Source of the DNA: Pseudoalteromonas prydzensis
GTDB taxonomy: Bacteria; Pseudomonadota; Gammaproteobacteria; Enterobacterales; Alteromonadaceae
Assembly (NCBI RefSeq): GCF_011050055.1
Contig: NZ_DRGM01000099.1
Location: 21,950 to 85,949 of the forward strand
Length of the DNA: 64,000 nucleotides
Direction of reading: 5' to 3'
Shown here piece after piece: positions 23,756 to 31,944 of this stretch. The notes beneath the pieces were generated by a model. The model was given only the letters and a program-made list of their open reading frames with translations. It was not told where the DNA came from and ran no database searches. Positions within the stretch are counted from its first letter, which is position 1; each line of letters opens with the position of its first letter. A program made the position numbers and the translations under genes.

Positions 23756-26293
23756 ATGACAACATTTCGTTTAAATACACTGGCTATCGCCGTAGGACTT
23801 GCATTTAGCAGCTCAGCTGTCATGGCTGAAGACGCACAAGTCGAAGCAGAAAAAAACATAGAACAAATTTCCGTTTTAGGTTCGCGGGTCTCTAACCGCA
23901 CAGCAACTGAATCTTCGTCACCAATTGATTTAATTGACGCTGATGATTTAAATAAAGGCGGCTTTACTGAGCTGGGGCAAAGCTTACAAGCTACCGCGCC
24001 ATCGTTTAACTTTTCGCGTACGCAAGTCTCAGACGGCTCTGATTTATTCCGTCCTGCAACGTTACGTGGCTTACAGCCAGATCAAACACTGGTATTAGTA
24101 AACGGCAAACGCCGTCATAATCAGTCTATTTTTGGCCTAGTGGGTACTGTGGGTGCAGGTGCTGCGGGTACCGATATGAATGCAATTCCACTGACTGCAC
24201 TTAAAGGGGTTGAAGTATTACGTGATGGTGCAGCAGCGCAGTACGGCTCTGATGCTATTGCTGGGGTCATTAACTTGTCACTGAATGATTCAACAGGTAT
24301 AACAACTGGTTATGTACAATATAGTGAAACAGCTGAAGGTGATGGTGAGACCCTTTCAGCGGGTTTAAATCGCGGTTTTGATTTGGGCACTGCAGGTGGC
24401 TTTATTAACTTATCACTTGAGTATCGTGATGCCGATGGTACTAACCGCGCAGAGCGCGATATTGGCGGCTCGGTTGATGTACCGTATGGAACTTTGTCTG
24501 ACGAGGTACGTTGGGGCCAAGGCAATTCGGAAAGTGAATTTACCTCGTTATTTTATAATATGGCATTGCCAATGGGCGACGGTGAACTTTACTCGTTTGG
24601 TGGTTACTCTGAGCGTACAGCACTGGGTAACGGCTTTTACCGTAACTTTAATGAAGCATCTAAAAATGTTACTCAAGTATACAGTGATGGTTTTTTACCG
24701 CGCATTTATAACGAAGCGCAGGATATTTCTGTTGCACTAGGTTTTAAAGGTGATATTAATCCAGATTGGAACTACGATGTATCGGCAGTTTATGGTGAAA
24801 ACCAATATGACTTTACATCACGCAATACATTAAACGCTTCTTATGCGGCGGAGTATTTATTTAATAACCCAACGGCGAGTGATGCTGATATAGCAGCAAA
24901 TGCAGGCCCAAGTGGTGGTTACTCAGGTGGTTTTAGGTTTGATCAAACCACAATAAATGCTGACATTAATGGCATTATTGATATCGGTCGCGATGAGCCT
25001 ATTTATCTGTCATTTGGTGGTGAATACCGTAAAGAGAATTATGAAATAGTACCTGGTGATGAAGCTTCGTACGCCTGTGGTTTAGCTAATAATAATATCT
25101 TGTACCCTTCAGTAAACAATCCTAATATTGTTGCTGAGTGCGGTTTTCAAGCCTATAACGGTTTAAGGCCAGAAGCATCAAACAAACAAGGTCGTGACAG
25201 TTATGCATTTTATGTGGATGCAGAAACCATGATCACTGATGCCTGGAATATCAGTGGTGCACTTCGCTATGAAGACTTCGCTGATGCGGGTGATGATATT
25301 ATTGGTAAGTTAGCGTCTCGCTACGAATTGAATGATGATTTTGCTGTTCGTGGTGCGGTATCGACTGGTTTTAGAGCGCCATCACTTCAGCAAAGCGCAT
25401 ATACTGCGTTTACCACAAACTTGAATAGTGCTGGTGAACTTGAGCAATCATTTATTGCTAAAGCAGGATCAGATCTTCCAGTCGCTTTAGGCGTTGAAAG
25501 CTTAGAATTAGAAAGCTCTAAAAATGTTAGTTTTGGTTTTGTTTATGATGTAAGCAGCGAGTTGTCATTAACCGTCGATTTTTACCATACTGCGATAAAA
25601 GATCGTATTACTTTGGGTAACTTTATGAAGGCTGAAGATCTTGCGTTTAGCCCTGTGGCTGTTGCTGCACTTAAGGCTACGGGAGCAGATCAAGCGGCTT
25701 ATTTTTCAAATTCAGTCGATTCAACAACTAAGGGTGTTGATGCCATTCTTTCTTATCGTACCGATCTATACGATGGTGACTTTTCTGCAACATTTGCGGG
25801 TAATATCAATAGAACATACATTGATGGTGTAAACGCAGCGGAAGGTATTCCTAAAGATATCGCATTAGATGATACCCAACGTAGCTTTTTAACAAATGGT
25901 CAGCCTAGTGAACGAGCAACACTTACCTTTGACTACGAACGTGATGCATACACTTCAACAATGCGTTTTAATTACTTTGGCGAAACCGATGTAAAATATT
26001 TTGGTAACGATCATATACCATTACCGGGTGAGCTTTCGCCAACAGGTTCGTTTAAACCAACAAGTACAGTTGAATCTGCAGTGTTAGTGGATTTAAACGT
26101 TAGTTACCAAATTAACGATATGTTTGTGCTTTCGGTTGGTGCGGATAACGTATTTGATGAAACGCCAGATGAACTAGGCGATGACGAAGTACTAAACTTT
26201 ATCACCAATGGCGCATTTAAATACCCTGTACGTGCATTGCCTTATGGCTTTGATGGCAGAAGTTACTACGCAAAAGTAAGTTTTAGTTTCTAA
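23756..26293 (+). CDS. TonB-dependent outer-membrane receptor
   Basis: This roughly 845-residue receptor has a signal peptide (MTTFRLNTLAIAVGLAFSSS, cleaved near AMA) and a TonB-box-like IEQISVLGSRV. The plug domain shows RGLQPDQTLVLVNGKRRH and VEVLRDGAAAQYGSDAIAGVINL, and the protein ends in a beta-barrel closing in YYAKVSFSF. I choose the ATG at 23756, not the in-frame ATG at 23657, because the signal peptide starts there. The substrate is not evident. Proximity to the chitin cluster suggests chito-oligosaccharide uptake, but arfA and strong terminators lie between them. Confidence 0.9.
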   Translation: MTTFRLNTLAIAVGLAFSSSAVMAEDAQVEAEKNIEQISVLGSRVSNRTATESSSPIDLIDADDLNKGGFTELGQSLQATAPSFNFSRTQVSDGSDLFRPATLRGLQPDQTLVLVNGKRRHNQSIFGLVGTVGAGAAGTDMNAIPLTALKGVEVLRDGAAAQYGSDAIAGVINLSLNDSTGITTGYVQYSETAEGDGETLSAGLNRGFDLGTAGGFINLSLEYRDADGTNRAERDIGGSVDVPYGTLSDEVRWGQGNSESEFTSLFYNMALPMGDGELYSFGGYSERTALGNGFYRNFNEASKNVTQVYSDGFLPRIYNEAQDISVALGFKGDINPDWNYDVSAVYGENQYDFTSRNTLNASYAAEYLFNNPTASDADIAANAGPSGGYSGGFRFDQTTINADINGIIDIGRDEPIYLSFGGEYRKENYEIVPGDEASYACGLANNNILYPSVNNPNIVAECGFQAYNGLRPEASNKQGRDSYAFYVDAETMITDAWNISGALRYEDFADAGDDIIGKLASRYELNDDFAVRGAVSTGFRAPSLQQSAYTAFTTNLNSAGELEQSFIAKAGSDLPVALGVESLELESSKNVSFGFVYDVSSELSLTVDFYHTAIKDRITLGNFMKAEDLAFSPVAVAALKATGADQAAYFSNSVDSTTKGVDAILSYRTDLYDGDFSATFAGNINRTYIDGVNAAEGIPKDIALDDTQRSFLTNGQPSERATLTFDYERDAYTSTMRFNYFGETDVKYFGNDHIPLPGELSPTGSFKPTSTVESAVLVDLNVSYQINDMFVLSVGADNVFDETPDELGDDEVLNFITNGAFKYPVRALPYGFDGRSYYAKVSFSF

Positions 26294-26310
26294 ATTTAGA
26301 GTTGTTTATT

Positions 26311-26336
26311 AAGCCTGCAATTATGCGGGCTTTTTT
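26311..26336 (+). terminator. Terminator of the TonB-dependent receptor gene
   Basis: An 8-bp stem with one G-T pair (AGCCTGCA at 26312-26319, partner 26324-26331) and an ATTA loop precedes a T-run, 18 bases after the receptor stop codon. Confidence 0.85.
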
Positions 26337-26347
26337 ATTAAAACTGC

Positions 26348-26375
26348 TTGTATTTTTTTATATCAAGCATACAAT
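26348..26375 (+). promoter_or_regulatory. Promoter of arfA
   Basis: TTGTAT at 26348-26353 and TACAAT at 26370-26375, 16 bases apart, form a sigma70-like promoter. It is followed 27 bases later by the arfA ATG with an AGAGGA ribosome site. Confidence 0.6.
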
Positions 26376-26401
26376 CGCGATACTTTTAAAGAGGAAAAAA
26401 A

Positions 26402-26602
26402 ATGAGCAAACGTCGTTCTAAAGTGACTAAATCTACTGCATCAGTAGATACTGGCCGAGGTGTTATTCGTGATAATGCATTAGCAGCATTAGTTACATCG
26501 AAAATTTTTAAACCACAAATTGTAGCCGCTAAAAAAGGCAAAGGTGCTTATAAGCGCAACAACAAACATGCAGGACAAGAGTCCTATTTAATCGCCGCTT
26601 AA
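26402..26602 (+). CDS. arfA: Alternative ribosome-rescue factor ArfA
   Basis: This 66-residue basic protein matches the ArfA core: GRGVIRDNALAALVTSKIF (residues 19-37), then AAKKGKGAYKRNNKHAG, equivalent to the KKGKGSYMRKGKH block of E. coli ArfA. ArfA recruits release factor 2 to ribosomes stalled on nonstop mRNA when trans-translation fails. The C-terminus ends only about ten residues after KH, so the degradable hydrophobic tail of E. coli ArfA is largely absent. The last codons lie in a long hairpin that carries the stop codon in its loop. That is consistent with the known production of active ArfA from truncated mRNA. Confidence 0.9.
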   Translation: MSKRRSKVTKSTASVDTGRGVIRDNALAALVTSKIFKPQIVAAKKGKGAYKRNNKHAGQESYLIAA

Positions 26603-26628
26603 TGACGTTGTGATCAAATAGGGCTTTT
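26577..26628 (+). promoter_or_regulatory. Long hairpin straddling the arfA stop codon
   Basis: The left arm 26577-26593 pairs with 26612-26628 over 17 positions with one A-C mismatch and two G-T pairs. The TAA at 26600-26602 sits in the 18-base loop, and TTTTATT overlaps the right base of the stem. In E. coli, RNase III cleavage at an arfA hairpin yields nonstop mRNA whose product is tagged by tmRNA; this element has the geometry to act the same way, or as a terminator. Confidence 0.75.
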
Positions 26629-26680
26629 ATTCTAAACGCTATTTTTTTACAAAAAATAGCAAGCTCGGACATTTTTTAAA

Positions 26681-26719
26681 AACCTCGCTTAGATAATTTT
26701 TTTCTAAGCGAGGTTTTTT
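26681..26719. terminator. Strong intrinsic terminator downstream of arfA
   Basis: A perfect 13-bp stem (AACCTCGCTTAGA at 26681-26693, partner 26703-26715) is followed by a T-run and preceded by an A-run, so it can act on both strands. A weaker AT-rich hairpin lies at 26638-26660. Bases 26720-27062 are gene-free promoter DNA for the chitinase. Confidence 0.88.
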
Positions 26720-27062
26720 GGTTATATAGTCTGCCATTTTATTGTTTCTGCCTATTCCCACTCTTGTTTACGTTTGCGTAAAGGTTGCTAGAGCCCGCTA
26801 AGATACTCGCAAATAAACTGTAACCATAAATTAACCTTGCGTTCATATTTTGTATGCGAAATTACCCATTCTCTGAACTTGATGTTTTTATTTAGTGTTA
26901 AATGGCGATAAAAAAACTTTTTTATGGTCTTTTTTCATTACTTTTATGGCTGTTTTCTATACATCATATAGCCAAATTAAGTTGACGTATGAGTAAACTG
27001 TGGTAGTTTTCAAATTCAATTGTAAAATTAATGTTATATTTAAAATCTGGGCGGAGGAGCTG

Positions 27063-30000
27063 ATGAGCTCACAAATGATAATAAAAAATGCATTTAAGCT
27101 AAGTGTAGTATCGCTTAGTTTTGTCGGCTTAAGTGCGCATGCAGCAGTCGATTGCAGTACGTTAACGCAGTGGCAAGCGGGACAAACTCATACGGGTGGC
27201 AGCCAAGTACATGCACAAGAGAGTGCCTATGAAGCTAAGTGGTGGACACAGTCAAATCCAGTGGAAAATGCTGGTGAATATCAAGAGTGGCAACTTTTGG
27301 GTGTTTGTGACAGCGCTGTCACAGAGAGTCAAGCGCCAGTTATCACCTTATTAACACCGGCGAATAACTCTTTATTTAACGATGAAGACAGCGTTGTCAT
27401 TGAGGTGCGAGCAACGGATGCCGATGGTTCAGTGGCATCAGTTGAGTTTTTTGTTGATGGTAGTTCTGTGGCTGTTGATAACACGGCTCCATTTACGACT
27501 AACTGGCAAGCTGTGGCGGGTTCGCATCAGCTCAGTGCTGTGGCAACGGATGATAAAGGTGCTACATCAATACAAGTGAGCAACACGATTAGCGTGACAG
27601 AGGTGGTTGATCCTGTTAATCAAGCACCGGTTGCTGCTATTTCATTTAGTACTTTACCTGAGCAACTGATTGTTGGTTCTCAAGTGGTGTTTGCGCTATC
27701 AGGTACTGACAGCGATGGTCAAGTAACGGGATTAAGCTTTGCTGCTAATGGCATTGACGTACATCAAGCCAGTACGGCATCAAGTAGTTATGCATGGCAA
27801 GCAACGGCACTTGGCCAAGCCACGTTTACGTTAACGGTAACCGATAACGAAGGCGCAACAGCTCAAGTAACTAAGGTGCTTACTGTTGTTGAAGAAAACA
27901 CAGGGCCAGTACCTGGTACTGATTGTCGCCCACAAGGTTTATATCAAACACCAGGTGTTAATACGCCGTATTGTACTGTGTATGATGCCGATGGTCGTGA
28001 GATCATGGGCACTGATCATCCGCGTCGTGTAATTGGCTACTTTACCAGTTGGCGCAATGGCGCAAATAGTCAACCTAGCTATTTAGTGAACGATATTCCA
28101 TGGGATAAAATTACCCATATCAACTATGCGTTTGCCCATGTTGATGCCAATAATAAAGTGTCAATTGGTGATCCTAACGCAGCCGACAACCCAGCTACCA
28201 ATATGGAATGGCCAGGTATTGTAGGTGCGGAAATGGATCCTAGCTTTGCTTATAAAGGCCACTTCAATCTATTAAATAAATTTAAAAAACAACACCCTCA
28301 TGTAAAAACATTAGTTTCTGTTGGCGGTTGGGCTGAAACCGGTGGTTACTTTGATGAAACGGGCCGTGTTGAAAGTGGTGGTTTTTATACCATGACAACC
28401 AATGCTGATGGTTCAGTGAATCAAGCGGGTATTGAGGCATTTGCAAAAAGCTCCGTTGAATTCATTGAAAAATATGGCTTTGACGGAGTTGATATCGATT
28501 ATGAATACCCATCATCAATGAAAGATTCAGGCCACCCTGATGATTTCCCTATTTCAAATGCCCGCCGCGCTGGTTTAAATGCCTCTTACCAAGTGCTGAT
28601 GAAAAAACTCCGTGAAGAACTAGACCGCGCTGGTGAAATAGCGGGTAAACATTACTTGCTCACCATTGCATCGCCATCTTCAGGTTATTTACTACGCGGT
28701 ATGGAAACATTCCAAACAGTTAAGTACCTAGATTACGTAAACATTATGTCTTACGACTTGCACGGTGCATGGAACTCACATGTTGGCCACAATGCAGCCT
28801 TGTTTGACACCGGTGTTGACTCTGAGCTGGCACAATGGGGCGTATACACCACGGCTGAGTTTGAAGGCATTGGTTATTTAAATACCGATTGGGCGGTACG
28901 TTATTTCCGTGGTGCTGTATCTGCAGGGCGTATTAACATCGGCCTTCCTTATTATACTCGTGGCTTTAAAGACGTAAGCGGTGGCACGAATGGTTTATGG
29001 GGCCAAGCGGCACTGCCAAACCAAGCTGATTGCGCAACAGGCACTGGCGTTGGTGAAAAGAACAAGTGTGGTAATGGTGCATTAGGAATAGATAATCTTT
29101 GGCATGATAAAAACGATGCAGGGCAAGAAATGCCAGCAGGGTCTAACCCATTATGGCATGTTAAAAATCTTGAAAATGGTATTTTTGGTTCGTACTTAGG
29201 TGTTTATGGTTTAACACCAGATACCGATCCTGATGATCAACTAACAGGTACTTATACGCGTCATTACGATGATGTTGCGGTTGCACCGTGGTTATGGAAC
29301 GCCGAGAAAAAAGTATTCCTCTCTATTGAAGATGAACAGTCAATGGCGGCTAAGCTTGATTATGTCATCAACAATGGCCTTGGCGGGATTATGTTCTGGG
29401 AACTTGCTGGTGACTATGATTTTGACGCGGCAAAGGGCGAGTACTTTATGGGCTCGACTTTAACGACACTAGCTTATGACAAGTTTAACCAAAGCGGTGT
29501 GGCATATGACACTCATCCAGGTAACCCACACTTTGTGGTACCAACCGAAGCGGTAGATGTAACGTTTGCAGCAAAAGACTTCCCCATTGGTGATGATAAC
29601 TACCCAATTAGCCCAACCTTTGCGTTTACTAATAACTCAAATATTGATCTAAGCGGTGCGAAAATCTCGTTTGATGTGCCGGTATCAACTTCGGCTATTT
29701 TTAAATCTAATTGGAACGCACAAGAAAAACTCGGTATGGCCGTTGAAGTAAATGGCTCTAATGCAGCGGGTAATAACATTGGCGGTTACGAGCACGAGTT
29801 CCACCGGTTTTCAATCACACTTAACAATGAGTGGGGCGGTCAGCCAAAAGATTTCAGCGCTGGTAAAACAGTCAATGCGCAAGTGATGTATTACATGCCA
29901 ATTACCGGTCCGAGTAACTTTACCATTGAAAAAGATGGCAAAGTTTACGCATTCAAATTTGAGTATCCACACCTACCAGACGGTACTTCAACAGGTGGTG

Positions 30001-30227
30001 GTAATACAGATCCTGATGGCGACGACACGTCAGGCACTTGTGAAGGCGTAGCCGTTACTGCAATTGCTGTTTATCCAAACTTCCCACAAACAGATTGGGC
30101 TGGCAATCCCAGCCATGCTACAGGTGGTGACTTAATGGTTCATAACAACGCGGTTTATAAAGCGAAGTGGTGGACAAGTTCAGAGCCGGGTGCAACGGCT
30201 GATTGGACCAAGAGTTGTAGCCTGTAA
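27063..30227 (+). CDS. Multidomain GH18 chitinase with chitin-binding modules at both ends
   Basis: This roughly 1054-residue secreted enzyme starts at the ATG at 27063, eight bases or so after a GGAGGAG ribosome site. Domain order: signal peptide (to about residue 27); CBM5/12-like module with YEAKWWTQSNP (to about 80); two Ig/PKD-like domains (about 90-285); GH18 catalytic domain (about 320-800) with DGVDIDYEYP, catalytic Glu481; a further beta domain; and a second CBM with YKAKWWTSSEP at the C-terminus. It cleaves chitin in the environment. It is first in the chitinase-LPMO-chitinase operon-like cluster. Confidence 0.93.
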   Translation: MSSQMIIKNAFKLSVVSLSFVGLSAHAAVDCSTLTQWQAGQTHTGGSQVHAQESAYEAKWWTQSNPVENAGEYQEWQLLGVCDSAVTESQAPVITLLTPANNSLFNDEDSVVIEVRATDADGSVASVEFFVDGSSVAVDNTAPFTTNWQAVAGSHQLSAVATDDKGATSIQVSNTISVTEVVDPVNQAPVAAISFSTLPEQLIVGSQVVFALSGTDSDGQVTGLSFAANGIDVHQASTASSSYAWQATALGQATFTLTVTDNEGATAQVTKVLTVVEENTGPVPGTDCRPQGLYQTPGVNTPYCTVYDADGREIMGTDHPRRVIGYFTSWRNGANSQPSYLVNDIPWDKITHINYAFAHVDANNKVSIGDPNAADNPATNMEWPGIVGAEMDPSFAYKGHFNLLNKFKKQHPHVKTLVSVGGWAETGGYFDETGRVESGGFYTMTTNADGSVNQAGIEAFAKSSVEFIEKYGFDGVDIDYEYPSSMKDSGHPDDFPISNARRAGLNASYQVLMKKLREELDRAGEIAGKHYLLTIASPSSGYLLRGMETFQTVKYLDYVNIMSYDLHGAWNSHVGHNAALFDTGVDSELAQWGVYTTAEFEGIGYLNTDWAVRYFRGAVSAGRINIGLPYYTRGFKDVSGGTNGLWGQAALPNQADCATGTGVGEKNKCGNGALGIDNLWHDKNDAGQEMPAGSNPLWHVKNLENGIFGSYLGVYGLTPDTDPDDQLTGTYTRHYDDVAVAPWLWNAEKKVFLSIEDEQSMAAKLDYVINNGLGGIMFWELAGDYDFDAAKGEYFMGSTLTTLAYDKFNQSGVAYDTHPGNPHFVVPTEAVDVTFAAKDFPIGDDNYPISPTFAFTNNSNIDLSGAKISFDVPVSTSAIFKSNWNAQEKLGMAVEVNGSNAAGNNIGGYEHEFHRFSITLNNEWGGQPKDFSAGKTVNAQVMYYMPITGPSNFTIEKDGKVYAFKFEYPHLPDGTSTGGGNTDPDGDDTSGTCEGVAVTAIAVYPNFPQTDWAGNPSHATGGDLMVHNNAVYKAKWWTSSEPGATADWTKSCSL

Positions 30228-30233
30228 ATCATA

Positions 30234-30253
30234 GGGGCAAGTTCATTTGCCCC
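30234..30253 (+). promoter_or_regulatory. Intercistronic hairpin between chitinase and LPMO genes
   Basis: A perfect 7-bp stem GGGGCAA/TTGCCCC (30234-30240 with 30247-30253), with a 6-base loop, lies seven bases after the chitinase stop. A short T-run (TTTTTAAGG) occurs only 13 bases later. It may stabilise the upstream mRNA or attenuate readthrough rather than terminate fully. Confidence 0.5.
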
Positions 30254-30281
30254 AGAACTTTCGCTTTTTAAGGACAACACA

Positions 30282-31877
30282 ATGACATTAATTAAATTAA
30301 AAACCCTGTCGCTGTCAGCAGTAGCAAGTAGCGTGTTACTAACGCTAATACCTACGGATGTAAACGCACACGGTTATATGGACAGCCCCAAAGCACGTCA
30401 AGCATTTTGCCAAGCCGATGGCGGATATTGGTGGCCTGAAGATGGCACTAATATTCCAAACCTTGCATGTCGTGCTGCATTTTTAGAATCAGGCACAGTC
30501 CAGTTTGTACAAGATATTGAATTTTCTGTTAATACACCAGATTATTTAAATCAAGCTGCGGTAGAGGCATCGGTTCCCAATGGACTGCTGTGCGCCGGTG
30601 GTGATAATGCTAAACGCGGCATGGATTTACCTTCGCCACATTGGCAACGCAGCGAGGTTGTGCCTAATGCCAATGGTGATATTCAAATTCGTTATCTTGC
30701 AGCGACGCCGCATAATCCAAGCTTTTGGCAGTTTTATTTAACCAAGCCAAGTTTTAATGCTGCAACCGATGTATTGACATGGGCTGATCTAGAATTAGTG
30801 CAAGATCATGACAATGTTGCAGTAATTAAAGACACCGATGGCAAGCGCTATTACGAAATGAGCGTTGCTATCCCACAAGGGCGCAGCGGCGAGGCTATTT
30901 TGTATAGCCGTTGGCAACGTAACGATGTAGTGGGTGAAGGCTTCTATAACTGTAGCGATATTACCATTGTGAGCGACGCAGGGCCGACGGATCCAAGTGT
31001 TTGGACAAGCGTGGGTTATTTTGTTCGCCAAGGGCAAGATGCGATTGCAGGGGAGAGCGTTTGGGCACGTTTATTTGATGAAAATGGCCAAGAAGTGATT
31101 AATCAGCAGTTAAAAATCACCGCAGAAAACCAAGCAAACTGGCAACAAACACTCGCTGCGCAGCTGAACTTAGATTACGCCCACTTAGTGCAAATTGGCG
31201 TGCAAAATCAAGCCGGTGAGGTGGTATTTAATGGCAATGATGTACTCACCAATCAAGTCTATAGCAGTAATGCAACCTACACCTACACATTAAGCGTGCA
31301 AACTGCACCGACTAATACGGCGCCAATTGTTCACACTCCGGATGATTTAGTTATCGATGAAAATACCACCGTAGCCGTGCACCTTCATGCTTTTGACGAT
31401 GAGCAAACTGCATTGACTTACAACTGGTCAGTACCTGCGCCACTGAGTTTTACTGGAGGGGACGCAAATATCGTCATTACTGCTCCTGAAGTATCGGCAA
31501 ACGCAGATTACAGCGTTTCTGTGTCGGTATCGGATGGTCAACTCAGTACTGAAACCAGTTTTACTATCACTGTAAATGACAGCGTTATCACTGATCCTGT
31601 TATTGCACCGTGGAGCAGTAGTGCGGTTTATCAAGCTGGTGATCAAGCCAGTTTTCAAGGTGTTGTTTACACCGCTCAATGGTGGAATCAAGGGCAGCAA
31701 CCTGACAACTCCAATGCGTGGCAAGAGACATCGACTTCCGACGTAGACAGTAACTGGAATGCAGGCAAAGCCTATCAAGCTGGTGCCGAAGTAACGTATC
31801 AAGGACAGCGCTATAGCGCTAACTGGTGGACTCAAGGGGATACTCCTGGACAAGCCAATGTATGGACTCAACTTTAA
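30282..31877 (+). CDS. AA10 lytic polysaccharide monooxygenase, chitin-active type
   Basis: This 531-residue secreted copper enzyme has a signal peptide ending ...DVNA, so the mature protein begins with His30 (HGYMDSPKARQ), the N-terminal half of the histidine brace. His144 in AATPHNPSFW is the likely second ligand. A GbpA-like beta domain (about 240-345), an Ig-like domain (about 345-435) and two CBM5/12 modules with YTAQWWNQGQQP and YSANWWTQGDTP follow. It oxidatively cleaves crystalline chitin and opens it for the flanking chitinases. It lies 54 bases after the first chitinase and 67 before chiA. Confidence 0.93.
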   Translation: MTLIKLKTLSLSAVASSVLLTLIPTDVNAHGYMDSPKARQAFCQADGGYWWPEDGTNIPNLACRAAFLESGTVQFVQDIEFSVNTPDYLNQAAVEASVPNGLLCAGGDNAKRGMDLPSPHWQRSEVVPNANGDIQIRYLAATPHNPSFWQFYLTKPSFNAATDVLTWADLELVQDHDNVAVIKDTDGKRYYEMSVAIPQGRSGEAILYSRWQRNDVVGEGFYNCSDITIVSDAGPTDPSVWTSVGYFVRQGQDAIAGESVWARLFDENGQEVINQQLKITAENQANWQQTLAAQLNLDYAHLVQIGVQNQAGEVVFNGNDVLTNQVYSSNATYTYTLSVQTAPTNTAPIVHTPDDLVIDENTTVAVHLHAFDDEQTALTYNWSVPAPLSFTGGDANIVITAPEVSANADYSVSVSVSDGQLSTETSFTITVNDSVITDPVIAPWSSSAVYQAGDQASFQGVVYTAQWWNQGQQPDNSNAWQETSTSDVDSNWNAGKAYQAGAEVTYQGQRYSANWWTQGDTPGQANVWTQL

Positions 31878-31944
31878 ATAAAAGCCTAAGTTTTGTAGTT
31901 CAAACTTATTAAATAATTACATTAATAATGGATAAGAGAGAAAT

